From NCBI RefSeq assembly GCF_001426225.1, contig NZ_LMRT01000014.1, positions 668,318 to 732,317 of the forward strand: 64,000 nt of DNA, read 5' to 3'. The notes under the pieces were generated by a model. That model did not search any database, was not told where the DNA came from, and saw only the letters and a list, made by a program, of their open reading frames with translations. Shown piece after piece: positions 1 through 8,661 of the stretch (position 1 is the first letter of the stretch; the number at the start of each line of letters is the position of its first letter). The translations under genes were made by a program, and so were the position numbers. The DNA comes from Allobosea sp. Leaf344. GTDB lineage: Bacteria; Pseudomonadota; Alphaproteobacteria; Rhizobiales; Beijerinckiaceae.

Positions 1-786
1 GGTGACGGCGTCGGCGCTCTTCTCGACCTTGGTGACCTTCGAGCCGGTCAGGATCCTGATGCCCTGCTTCTCGAAGGCCTTGCGGGCGAAGGCGCCGATC
101 TCGGCATCCTCGATCGGCACGACCTGCTGCATCACCTCGACGACGGTGACCTCGACGCCCATCGTCCGGTAGAAGGAGGCGAATTCGATGCCGATCGCGC
201 CGGACCCCATCACCAGCAGGGATTTGGGCATGGTCTTCGGCACCATCGCCTCGAAATAGGTCCAGATCAGCTTGCCGTCGGGCTCGAGCCCGGGCAGCGC
301 GCGCGGCCGCGCCCCGGTCGCGACGATGATGTGGTCAGCGGTGTAGCTGCCCTCGCCCTTGACGTTCTTGGGCGGCGGGACCTGCGGCTGCACCGGCGGC
401 TTGCGCGTCGGCACGACGGAAATGGCGCCGGGCTTGGTGATCGTAGCCTCGCCCCAGATCACGTCGACCTTGTTCTTCTTCATCAGGAACTGCACGCCAT
501 TGTTCATCCGCGCCGCGATCCCGCGCGACCGCTTCACGATCGCCTCGAGATCGGCCTTGAACGAACCCTCCAGCACCAGCCCGTAATCCTTGGCGTGCTG
601 GCCGTAATGCATGATCTCGGCCGAGCGCAGCAGCGCTTTGGTCGGGATGCAGCCCCAGTTAGAGCAGATGCCGGCGAGATGTTCGCGCTCGACGATCGCG
701 GTCCTGAAGCCGAGCTGCGCGGCACGGATCGCGGCGACATAGCCGCCGGGGCCGGAGCCGATGATGATGATGTCGTAATCAGCCAT
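1..786 (-). CDS. lpdA: Dihydrolipoyl dehydrogenase E3 (N-terminal 262 residues; cut by window edge)
   Basis: This is the FAD-dependent E3 component of pyruvate dehydrogenase, which reoxidises dihydrolipoamide on E2 and passes electrons to NAD+. Translating the minus strand from the ATG at 786 gives an N-terminal FAD-binding GSGPGGYVAA motif, followed by the redox-active disulfide motif CSNWGCIPTKALL (Cys-x4-Cys). The frame runs open to base 1, so the NAD-binding and dimerisation domains lie outside the window. It is the last visible gene of the pdhA-pdhB-pdhC-lpdA cluster, 91 bp after pdhC. The SNW variant of the disulfide motif is, from memory, common in alphaproteobacterial E3 of this operon type. 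Confidence 0.95.
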   Translation of the reverse strand, partial: MADYDIIIIGSGPGGYVAAIRAAQLGFRTAIVEREHLAGICSNWGCIPTKALLRSAEIMHYGQHAKDYGLVLEGSFKADLEAIVKRSRGIAARMNNGVQFLMKKNKVDVIWGEATITKPGAISVVPTRKPPVQPQVPPPKNVKGEGSYTADHIIVATGARPRALPGLEPDGKLIWTYFEAMVPKTMPKSLLVMGSGAIGIEFASFYRTMGVEVTVVEVMQQVVPIEDAEIGAFARKAFEKQGIRILTGSKVTKVEKSADAVT

Positions 787-800
787 GGATCACCTGAACT

Positions 801-840
801 CCTCCCCTCCCGCCGCTGGGGAGAGGCTGGGGATGGGGGG
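801..840. repeat. GC-rich palindromic intercistronic element between pdhC and lpdA
   Basis: The 91-bp gap between pdhC and lpdA holds CTCCCC and GGGGAG arms (802-807 and 818-823), then a second run, GGCTGGGGATGGGGGG. Similar elements rich in GGGGAGAGG and GGGGATGGGG are, to my knowledge, dispersed between genes in many rhizobial genomes. It could form an RNA hairpin that tunes expression between pdhC and lpdA. I saw only this one copy in the window, so calling it a repeat family is inference. Confidence 0.4.
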
Positions 841-877
841 CGGGCGACTGCGCGCCCAGCCCCGGATCAGCGTCGCG

Positions 878-2254
878 TCAGACCAGCATCGCCATGGGCT
901 TTTCGATAAAGCCCTTGAACGCCGCCAGCAGCTCGGCACCGAGCGCGCCGTCGACGGCGCGATGGTCGGTCGAGAGCGTCACCGACATCACCGTCGCGAC
1001 CGCCAGCTGGCCGCCCTTCACCACCGCCCGCTGCTCCCCGGCTCCGACCGCCAGGATCGTCGCATGCGGCGGGTTGACCACGGCCGCGAAATCCTTGACC
1101 CCGAACATGCCGAGGTTGGACACGGCGGTGGTGCCGCCCTGATATTCTTCCGGCTTGAGCTTGCGCGCCTTCGCCCGGGCCGCGAGATCCTTCATCTCGT
1201 TGGAGATCTGCGACAGCGTCTTGTGGCAGGCGTCGCGGATGATCGGGGTGATCAGCCCGCCCGGGATCGACACGGCGACGCCGACATCGGCGTGCTTGTG
1301 CTTCAGCATCGTGTTCTCGGTCCAGCTGACATTGGCGTCGGGCACCGCCCGCAGCGCGAGCGCCAGCGCCTTGATCACCATGTCGTTGACCGAGAGCTTG
1401 TAGGCCGGCTTGCCGTCCTTCTCCGGCGCGGCGGCGTTCAGCTCCGCGCGCAGCTTCAGCAGCGCGTCGAGCTCGCAATCCACCGTGACGTAGAAATGCG
1501 GTATGGTCTGCTTCGACTCGGTCAGGCGGCGCGCGATGGTCTTGCGCATGCCGTCATGCGGGATCTCCTCGAAGGAGCCGGCGGGGAAGAGCTTCTTGAC
1601 CATATCGTCGGGCATGCCGGCCGGCATCGCGGCCGCGGCGGGCTTGGCTGCGGCAGCGGCCGGGGCGCCCTGCGCCGAGGCGGCAGGCGCGGCCTTGGCG
1701 CCGCCACCGGCCTTGGCGGCCTCGACGTCCTTCTCGACGATCCGGCCATGCGGACCAGAACCCTTGATGGCGGCGAGGTCGAGCCCGGCCTCCTTCGCCA
1801 GCCGCCTCGCCAGCGGCGACGCGAAGGCGCGCTCACCCGAGGCGGCTGCGGCGGCCGGCTTCGGCGCCTCGGCCCTGGCGGGCTGCGCCTGGGGCGCTTC
1901 GGTCTTCGGAGCGTCCGCCTTGGGGGCCTCGGCCTTGGGCGCCTCGGTCTTGGGTGCCTCGGTCTTGGCAGTAGCGGGCTTGGCCGGCGCGCTGGCCGCG
2001 CTCGCATCCTCGCCCTCGGCCGCGATCACGCCGATGATCTCGTTGACGGCGACGTCGGAGGTGCCTTCCGGCACCACGATCTTGGCCAGGATGCCCTCGT
2101 CGACGGCCTCGACCTCCATCGTCGCCTTGTCGGTCTCGATCTCGGCGATGATGTCGCCGGATTTGATCGTGTCGCCTTCCTTCTTCAGCCATTTCGCCAG
2201 ATTGCCCTTCTCCATGGTCGGAGAGAGCGCGGGCATCAGGATGTTGGTCGCCAT
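878..2254 (-). CDS. pdhC: Pyruvate dehydrogenase E2, dihydrolipoamide acetyltransferase
   Basis: This is the E2 core of the cytoplasmic pyruvate dehydrogenase complex. It transfers acetyl groups from lipoamide to CoA. The 458-residue protein has an N-terminal lipoyl domain (residues 1-80) with the lipoylated lysine in DKATM (K43). An Ala/Pro/Lys-rich linker follows, with EAPK-type repeats around residues 85-130. A peripheral subunit-binding domain (ASPLARRLAKEAG) comes next, and then the acetyltransferase domain ending with the catalytic HRAVDG (His431, Asp435). It lies 12 bp downstream of pdhB, so the two are probably cotranscribed. A single lipoyl domain and this length are usual for alphaproteobacterial PDH E2. 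Confidence 0.97.
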   Translation of the reverse strand: MATNILMPALSPTMEKGNLAKWLKKEGDTIKSGDIIAEIETDKATMEVEAVDEGILAKIVVPEGTSDVAVNEIIGVIAAEGEDASAASAPAKPATAKTEAPKTEAPKAEAPKADAPKTEAPQAQPARAEAPKPAAAAASGERAFASPLARRLAKEAGLDLAAIKGSGPHGRIVEKDVEAAKAGGGAKAAPAASAQGAPAAAAAKPAAAAMPAGMPDDMVKKLFPAGSFEEIPHDGMRKTIARRLTESKQTIPHFYVTVDCELDALLKLRAELNAAAPEKDGKPAYKLSVNDMVIKALALALRAVPDANVSWTENTMLKHKHADVGVAVSIPGGLITPIIRDACHKTLSQISNEMKDLAARAKARKLKPEEYQGGTTAVSNLGMFGVKDFAAVVNPPHATILAVGAGEQRAVVKGGQLAVATVMSVTLSTDHRAVDGALGAELLAAFKGFIEKPMAMLV

Positions 2255-2266
2255 CGATCAACCCTC

Positions 2267-3688
<1,422 letters not shown>

Positions 3689-3745
3689 GAACGCACCCGG
3701 ATGTGAAACTGGGAATGGACGGTGTGGATGGGGCGTCAGGGCGGA

Positions 3746-4828
3746 TCAGCCCTGCGCCGGCTCCAGCAGGATGTCGGTGAAGAGCTCCGAGACATCGGGC
3801 TCCGGGTCATGCGTCGCGAATTCCGCGGCGTCGTTGACGATCTCGCGCACCTTGGCGTCGATCGCCTTGAGCTCGTCCTCGCCGACCTTGAAGTCGCGCG
3901 TCAGGCGGCCCCTCACCTGCTCGATCGGATCATGCTCCTCGCGCATGCGCTGGACCTCGTCCTTCGAGCGGTATTTCGCGGGGTCGGACATGGAATGGCC
4001 GCGATAGCGATAGGTCTGCATTTCCAGGATGTAGGGCCCCTTGCCGGAGCGGGCATGCTCGATGGCGCGGGCCCCCGCGGCGCGCACCGCCCGCACATCC
4101 ATGCCGTCGACCTGCTCGCCCGGAATGCCGAAAGACAGGCCGCGCTTGGAGAAATCGGTCTGGGCCGAGGCGCGGTTGACCGAGGTGCCCATCGCGTAGC
4201 GGTTGTTCTCGATCACGAAGACGACCGGCAGCTTCCAGAGCTGGGCCATGTTGAAGCTCTCATAGACCTGGCCCTGATTGGCCGCCCCGTCGCCGAAATA
4301 GGCGAGCGACACCCGCCCATCCTCGCGATACCAGTTGGCGAAGCCGAGCCCCGCGCCGAGCGAGACCTGCGCGCCGACGATGCCGTGGCCGCCGTAAAAA
4401 TTCTTCTCGCGGGAGAACATGTGCATCGAGCCGCCCTTGCCGCGGGAATAGCCGCCGCGCCGCCCGGTGAGCTCGGCCATCACGCCGCGCGATTCCATGC
4501 CGCAGGCCAGCATATGGCCGTGGTCGCGATAGCCGGTGATGACCTGGTCGCCCTCCTTCGAGGCCATCTGCATGCCGATCACCACGGCTTCCTGCCCGAT
4601 ATAGAGGTGGCAGAAGCCGCCGATCAGCCCCATGCCGTACATCTGCCCGGCCTTCTCCTCGAAGCGGCGGATCAGCAGCATCTCGCGATAGGCGTGCAGC
4701 TCCTCGTCCTTGCTGAAGCCCGGCATGTTGCTCAAGCCCGGCGCGCTCTTATCCGCCCTGGCGGAGCCTGATTTGACCGCGGATTTGGCGGGGGCTGGGC
4801 TTTTCGTCTTGCGCGCGGCAATGGCCAT
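3746..4828 (-). CDS. pdhA: Pyruvate dehydrogenase E1 alpha subunit
   Basis: This is the alpha subunit of the E1 decarboxylase. It binds thiamine diphosphate through GDGAANQGQ and, about 25 residues on, ENN. It also has the family signature IGGFCHLYIGQEA and the phosphorylation-loop-like segment YRYRGHSMSDP. Length is 360 residues, including a Lys/Ala/Ser-rich N-terminal extension of about 35 residues. The ATG at 4828 follows GGAGGA at good spacing, which fixes the start. It is the first gene of the pdh operon, with a 165-bp upstream region that carries inverted repeats at 4919-4936 and 4944-4966. Confidence 0.96.
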   Translation of the reverse strand: MAIAARKTKSPAPAKSAVKSGSARADKSAPGLSNMPGFSKDEELHAYREMLLIRRFEEKAGQMYGMGLIGGFCHLYIGQEAVVIGMQMASKEGDQVITGYRDHGHMLACGMESRGVMAELTGRRGGYSRGKGGSMHMFSREKNFYGGHGIVGAQVSLGAGLGFANWYREDGRVSLAYFGDGAANQGQVYESFNMAQLWKLPVVFVIENNRYAMGTSVNRASAQTDFSKRGLSFGIPGEQVDGMDVRAVRAAGARAIEHARSGKGPYILEMQTYRYRGHSMSDPAKYRSKDEVQRMREEHDPIEQVRGRLTRDFKVGEDELKAIDAKVREIVNDAAEFATHDPEPDVSELFTDILLEPAQG

Positions 4829-4918
4829 CGGCGGTCCTCCAGAGAACTTCGCCTTTGGTTGTAGAGGATCGCAAAACGCTTGGCGAGGGAGCCATCTCGC
4901 AGTGCAGCATTAGTTAAC

Positions 4919-4966
4919 CGGCTGAAAGTACAGCCGATTTAGTGATTAACTCGATTTCAGTTAATC
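4919..4966 (-). promoter_or_regulatory. Inverted repeats and candidate promoter upstream of pdhA
   Basis: Two perfect palindromes lie in the pdhA upstream region. One is GATTAACT-N7-AGTTAATC (4944-4966), the other CGGCTG-N6-CAGCCG (4919-4936). Read on the minus strand, TTAACT, 17 bases, then TAAATC resembles a sigma-70 promoter, and its -35 and spacer overlap the larger palindrome. This placement suits an operator for a dimeric regulator of pdh expression. The regulator cannot be named from sequence. The AT-rich composition contrasts with its surroundings. Confidence 0.5.
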
Positions 4967-4993
4967 GGACCGTCCGTGACTATTGCGGGGCGC

Positions 4994-5305
4994 TCAGCGC
5001 CCCATGATCACGACGTCGTTCTTGTGCAGGCGGCCGAGGCTGCTGCGGGCGTTCTCTTCCAGCAGGTCACGATCCACCGCATCGTCGCGGACCAGCGCCA
5101 GGCGCTGCTCCCACAGCGAACGCTCGGCGGTCAGCGCCGCGAGCTCGCCATGCAGCGTCCGGATATCTTCCTTCAGCGTGTCGCGGGCGGCGATGCCGCG
5201 GGCGCCATGCTGGGCATGGAACATGAAATAGCTCACCGCCGCCCCCGAGACGAGATAGAGCGCGAGGGTGACGAGCAGGGAGCGGACGCCGCGGCGAATG
5301 ACCAT
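4994..5305 (-). CDS. ftsB: FtsB/DivIC-type septum formation initiator
   Basis: This is a small bitopic cell-division protein of 103 residues. It has an N-terminal basic patch, one membrane segment (about residues 9-28), and a periplasmic coiled coil (TLKEDIRTLHGELAALTAER) with the family's short conserved C-terminal part. In the family it joins FtsL and FtsQ at the divisome and helps activate septal peptidoglycan synthesis. The product and its place just before the pdh operon match many alphaproteobacteria. The start is the ATG at 5305. The coiled coil and membrane segment are visible; the role is by family. Confidence 0.85.
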   Translation of the reverse strand: MVIRRGVRSLLVTLALYLVSGAAVSYFMFHAQHGARGIAARDTLKEDIRTLHGELAALTAERSLWEQRLALVRDDAVDRDLLEENARSSLGRLHKNDVVIMGR

Positions 5306-5339
5306 TCCGCGACGCTAGGCGAAGGTGGTTTCCGGCTCG

Positions 5340-6440
5340 TTAACGCAGCCGGCCGCTGACCACCATCGTCGCGGCGTCGCTTGCCTGCCGGTCGGCCGCG
5401 ATGGCGGCCAGATCCGCCTCGATCCGCCGCGCCGTCGGCAGGCGGTAATGCACCGCGTCCCAGAATTTCTCGTCGGGGCGGGTCAGCGGCGAGGCGAAGG
5501 CGTAATCGGCGAGGACGAGGCCGCGCCGGCTCGCCAGGCCGGCGATCTCCGCCTTGCAGGCCGCCAGGCGCTGCCAGCCCGCCGTGCCCTGGCGCGGATA
5601 TTGGCCGGCATGGATCGGCGGCATCACGAGAATGCCCCGCGTGCCCTGCGAAAACCCGTCCAGCGCCCGCTCCAGCCAGGCCAGGGCCGGGAAGCGCCAG
5701 CTGGCCCGCAGCGCGGCGGGCACCGTCTCGGGCTCGGGCAAGGGGGTGGTGTCGGCCGGTACGCCGCCATGGGAGGCGTAGATATGTGCCCGGGCCCGGG
5801 CGATGTCGTAGAACGGCTCGGGCGGGGTGAAGACCTCGTAGCCGTCGCCGCGGATCCGCTCCGGCATCAGGCCCAGCCGGTGGGCCAGCAGCCTCGTCGC
5901 GATCTCGATCGTCGTCAGGTTCAGCTGGCGCGGGATATCGGTCAGCGAAGCCTCGTCATAGAGCCAGGGCGGGAAGGCGCGCGGCGTCAGGCGGCGGGCG
6001 GGATCGGTCGCATCCGCATCGCACCAGAAGGTATCGATGCCCCAGATGAAGAAGCGCGGCGTCGGGACCTGGCGCTGGAACAGCTTCACCATCTCGATCT
6101 GTTCCCAGGGCGTCGCGGCGTTCATGGCGAGATTGGCGAAGCGCCCGCCGATGCCGCCCGACAGCGCCTGGGGATCGAGCAGGCGCAGGGTCGAGGTGCC
6201 GAAGACGGCGGCATCGAAGGCGCCGGAGCGGACCAGCTGCGGATACATGAAGCGCTGGTTGATATCCATGATCGGCCGCGCCCGCTGGCCCGGGCCGATG
6301 CGGATGCCGAACGGGTCGAGGATCGCGACATAGCCGAGCAGCAGCAAGACCAGCGCGGCGCCGGTGGCCAGGAACGCCATCGTCCAGCGTCGCCAGCCGG
6401 CGGCCGCCGCGAAAGCGGCTGGAGGATCGGACAGGGTCAT
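5340..6440 (-). CDS. Membrane-anchored SGNH-hydrolase-like protein of unknown function
   Basis: I do not recognise a named family for this 366-residue protein. An N-terminal hydrophobic helix (about residues 20-41) probably anchors it, with the rest in the periplasm. The motif VFGTST (Ser83) sits where SGNH/GDSL-fold proteins carry the nucleophile. DAVHY near the C-terminus (residues 328-332) fits the Asp-x-x-His of block V. An NLAMNAAT segment and FFIWGIDTFW lie between, as in DltD/AlgX-like proteins. By inference it could act on acyl groups of a cell-surface polymer. It lies 34 bp upstream of ftsB on the same strand, so the two may be cotranscribed. Confidence 0.6.
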   Translation of the reverse strand: MTLSDPPAAFAAAAGWRRWTMAFLATGAALVLLLLGYVAILDPFGIRIGPGQRARPIMDINQRFMYPQLVRSGAFDAAVFGTSTLRLLDPQALSGGIGGRFANLAMNAATPWEQIEMVKLFQRQVPTPRFFIWGIDTFWCDADATDPARRLTPRAFPPWLYDEASLTDIPRQLNLTTIEIATRLLAHRLGLMPERIRGDGYEVFTPPEPFYDIARARAHIYASHGGVPADTTPLPEPETVPAALRASWRFPALAWLERALDGFSQGTRGILVMPPIHAGQYPRQGTAGWQRLAACKAEIAGLASRRGLVLADYAFASPLTRPDEKFWDAVHYRLPTARRIEADLAAIAADRQASDAATMVVSGRLR

Positions 6441-6519
6441 GGCGCGCTTCTGCCACAGCCTCTTAAGACGAACAATGTTGACCCGCCCGCGGCACCTGCC
6501 TATGTGAGCGCACCGGTGA

Positions 6520-6594
6520 GGGCGGGTAGCTCAGTGGTAGAGCACGTGACTTTTAATCATGTGGTCGAGGGTTCGATCCCCTCCCCGCTCACCA
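6520..6594 (+). tRNA. tRNA-Lys (anticodon TTT)
   Basis: The 75-nt cloverleaf includes an encoded CCA. The acceptor stem is GGGCGGG pairing with CCCGCTC (one G-U pair). The D arm is GCTC/GAGC. The anticodon stem is CGTGA/TCATG with loop CTTTTAA, giving anticodon TTT. The T arm is GAGGG-TTCGATC-CCCTC. The discriminator base is A. It stands alone, not in a tRNA cluster, and is divergent from the SGNH-like gene. Confidence 0.97.
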
Positions 6595-6739
6595 TCTCCC
6601 GCCGATCAGCAGGCCATCGAGGGTTTTGCGCGAGCTGGAGAGAGCTGCGCCAGAGAGGCGGGCCGCGCCGTTCGAATCGGATCCTCTCCTCAGGCAGAAG
6701 CATCCGCGGATCCGTCCCGCATCCCGGCCACCCCATCGC

Positions 6740-6767
6740 AAAAAAGGCCCCGTCGCAGGACGGGGCC
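6740..6767 (-). terminator. Intrinsic terminator of the YidB-like gene
   Basis: A perfect 9-bp stem GGCCCCGTC/GACGGGGCC with loop GCAG lies at 6746-6767. It is followed on the minus strand by six T residues (6740-6745). It lies about 50 bp beyond the stop of the minus-strand YidB-like gene. Confidence 0.85.
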
Positions 6768-6814
6768 CTCTGATGTCGCTCGACCGAAGATCGAGACCGT
6801 TAGCCTGACCTCTC

Positions 6815-7267
6815 TCAGCCCGGCATGCGGCCATCGGGCGTGTAGCGGTCGACGGCGTCCGGCAGGCGCGTCGCCAGGCGCCTGGTCAGCTCCTCGCGGC
6901 TGAGCCCGGTCTGGGCCACCAGCTTCTCCATCACATCCGGACCGATGGCCTGTTCCAGGTCGCGATCGTCGATCGGCTGGTTCGGCCCCGAACGCACCCA
7001 GGAATCGGCGGCGTCACCGCGATTGGCCTGTTTGAACCGTTCGATCAGCTCCTGGATCCCGCTGCCCAGCATGCCGCCGATCCCGCCAGCCGCAGGCGCA
7101 CCCGCGCCGCCCAGCACGCCATCGAGCCCGGCCGGGGCGCCCTGCGGCTGCCGGCCCTGCTGCATGCCGCCGAACCACTCCGCGAGCTTGTCGCGGTTCT
7201 GATAGCCGGCCACGGCCAGGAGCCCGAGAAGAGCCGTCATGGACGGCAGCCCGTTCGAATTCGCCAT
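6815..7267 (-). CDS. YidB/DUF937-like protein
   Basis: This 150-residue protein has a Gly/Ala/Pro-rich middle (about residues 35-75) and a conserved C-terminal half: IQELIERFKQANRGDAADSW, then DLEQAIGPDVMEKLV, LSREELTRRLATRLP and DRYTPDGR. These features match the YidB-like family, which has no established function. Two start codons lie close together. The ATG at 7267 has GGGAG six bases upstream and is preferred over the ATG at 7273. It ends before the terminator at 6740-6767. Confidence 0.75.
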   Translation of the reverse strand: MANSNGLPSMTALLGLLAVAGYQNRDKLAEWFGGMQQGRQPQGAPAGLDGVLGGAGAPAAGGIGGMLGSGIQELIERFKQANRGDAADSWVRSGPNQPIDDRDLEQAIGPDVMEKLVAQTGLSREELTRRLATRLPDAVDRYTPDGRMPG

Positions 7268-7446
7268 TGTCATCTCCCATAATGCGCGCTGTGGCGGCCG
7301 GCTCACCGAGAGCCCACCGGGCTTCAGTGAAGCGCCCGCGCCGATCGTGGGGGACAACCTGTCGATCGGTTCCCGGTTCCGGGGCCGGCGGCGCGGAACC
7401 AAGCGGCGTTCCCGGAGATTCCTTAGGCGGCAAGAGGAGATCGACC

Positions 7447-7635
7447 ATGGCAGACGACAAGACGAATCGCGGACCGCAGGACCGCTCGCGCATCAATCTC
7501 GGCGAGGATTACGAGGTGCGCTATTGGACCGACAGGCTCGGCGTCTCGAAATCGCAGCTGGAAGAGGTGGTGCGCCAGGTCGGCCCCTCGGCGAAGGCAG
7601 TCGAGGACGCCTTGCGTAAGCAGACCCTCGGCTGA
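7447..7635 (+). CDS. DUF3606-type small protein
   Basis: This short 62-residue soluble protein contains RINLGEDYEVRYWTDRLGVS and a helix ending in VEDALRKQ. It matches the DUF3606 family, small proteins frequent in rhizobia and often found near stress genes. The ATG at 7447 has AAGAGGAGA upstream at good spacing. Function is unknown. It is divergent from the YidB-like gene, with about 180 bp between them. Confidence 0.75.
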   Translation: MADDKTNRGPQDRSRINLGEDYEVRYWTDRLGVSKSQLEEVVRQVGPSAKAVEDALRKQTLG

Positions 7636-7817
7636 ACGCGAGTGTCGCATTCTCTCGGCGGGCGGGATCGGCCGCGGACGCCCGCTGCCGGCCCGTGCGC
7701 CGGTGGCTTCTTCGGTTAGCCTTTGATTATGAACGCTTATTCATGGAACTGGCGCGGCGGTCACGCCGTTGTGAGTGGGTCTGGGGGGATCCACTTCAGT
7801 TCAGGGAAGAGAAGGTC

Positions 7818-8243
7818 ATGATCAAGAATCTCGTTCTCGCCACCGCGCTGACCCTCGCTCCGGCAGCCGCTTTCGCCCAGTCCAGTTCGGGTGCGGCCGG
7901 CGGCGCGGCCAGCGGCGCAGCCACGGGTGCTGTCGGTGGAGCCATCGTCGGCGGGCCCGCGGGAGCCGCGGTCGGCGCAGCCGGCGGTGCCGTGGCCGGA
8001 GCCGTCGTGGGCGGCATCGCCGCCGATCAGCGCCAGGAATTCCGCACCTATGTGACCGAGCAGAAGGTTCCCTCCGCCACCTATCGCGAGCAGGTCGTGG
8101 TCGGCGCGACCCTGCCGGAGACGATCACCTATCGCGAGGTCCCGGCGAAATACGGCAAAACCGAATATCGCTACACGGTCGTGAACAACAAGACCGTGCT
8201 GGTCGAGCCGAAGACCCGCAAGATCGTCCAGATCATCGAGTGA
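7818..8243 (+). CDS. Exported DUF1236 protein with glycine-zipper segment
   Basis: This is a 141-residue protein. Its signal peptide MIKNLVLATALTLAPAAAFA is cleaved before QSSS. A Gly/Ala-rich glycine-zipper-like stretch follows (about residues 24-70, GAVGGAIVGGPAGAAVGAAG). The C-terminal half is DUF1236-like, with TITYREVPAKYGKTEYRY and VLVEPKTRKIVQIIE. The ATG at 7818 follows AGAGAAGG. It is probably a periplasmic or outer-membrane-associated protein of unknown role. The hairpin at 8251-8276 follows directly. Confidence 0.75.
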   Translation: MIKNLVLATALTLAPAAAFAQSSSGAAGGAASGAATGAVGGAIVGGPAGAAVGAAGGAVAGAVVGGIAADQRQEFRTYVTEQKVPSATYREQVVVGATLPETITYREVPAKYGKTEYRYTVVNNKTVLVEPKTRKIVQIIE

Positions 8244-8250
8244 TCCCGCG

Positions 8251-8276
8251 AAGCTCACCCTCCAGGGGGTGAGCTT
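8251..8276 (+). terminator. Hairpin after the DUF1236 gene, probable terminator
   Basis: The 10-bp perfect stem AAGCTCACCC/GGGTGAGCTT with loop TCCAGG starts 8 bp after the stop. What follows is C-rich with no T run, so termination efficiency is uncertain. Confidence 0.55.
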
Positions 8277-8290
8277 CCCCTCCCGCATCT

Positions 8291-8326
8291 TCGCTCGCCG
8301 AGCGCAAGATTGTCGCTCGCCGAGCG
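8291..8326. repeat. Twin copies of a small palindrome, candidate operator
   Basis: TCGCTCGCCGAGCG occurs at 8291-8304 and again, exactly, at 8313-8326. Each copy is itself an inverted repeat (CGCTC-GCC-GAGCG). The copies are 22 bp apart, about two helical turns, and lie just upstream of the secreted protein gene at 8353. This arrangement suits cooperative binding of a dimeric regulator. No regulator is identified. Confidence 0.45.
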
Positions 8327-8352
8327 AATTCCACAGCATGAAGGATGAAGTA

Positions 8353-8616
8353 ATGATCAGGACGTTTCTGATGGCTGCCGGCATCGCAGCCACCGCTCTC
8401 ATCGCCGCCCCTGCCCAGTCGCAGGTCACGGTCGAGACCCGCATCGACCGCCCCGGCTTTGACGGCCCGCGCTATCGGGATCGGCCTGGCTACGAGGTTC
8501 GGCGCGTCGAGCGCCGCGTCGTGCGCGAACGGCCCCGCGACTGCCGTATCATCGAGAAGCGCCGGATCAACCGCTTCGGCGAACGCGTGATCACCCGCAG
8601 CCGCGTTTGCGGCTGA
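8353..8616 (+). CDS. Small exported Arg-rich protein of unknown function
   Basis: This 87-residue protein starts with a signal peptide (MIRTFLMAAGIAATALIAAP, cleavage near AQSQ). The mature part is rich in Arg (RVERRVVRERPRDCRIIEKR), with two cysteines (in RDCRI and at the C-terminal VCG) that could form a disulfide. The start at 8353 follows AAGGATG. I do not recognise a family; short Arg-rich exported proteins like this are common in Hyphomicrobiales. A hairpin at 8624-8645 follows the gene. Confidence 0.65.
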   Translation: MIRTFLMAAGIAATALIAAPAQSQVTVETRIDRPGFDGPRYRDRPGYEVRRVERRVVRERPRDCRIIEKRRINRFGERVITRSRVCG

Positions 8617-8623
8617 CGCTCCT

Positions 8624-8645
8624 GCGGTGGGGTTCGCCCCACCGC
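8624..8645 (+). terminator. TTCG-loop hairpin after the small exported protein
   Basis: The perfect 9-bp stem GCGGTGGGG/CCCCACCGC is closed by a TTCG tetraloop, 8 bp after the stop. No T run follows. It may act in either direction between the convergent genes at 8353-8616 and 8662-9831. Confidence 0.6.
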
Positions 8646-8661
8646 ATCCTCCGCCCGCCGA

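Noticed and set aside
4944..4966. The palindrome before pdhA as the ftsB terminator
   Set aside because: It is downstream of ftsB on the same strand, but it is AT-rich in the stem, has no following T run, and overlaps promoter-like elements, so an operator is the better reading.
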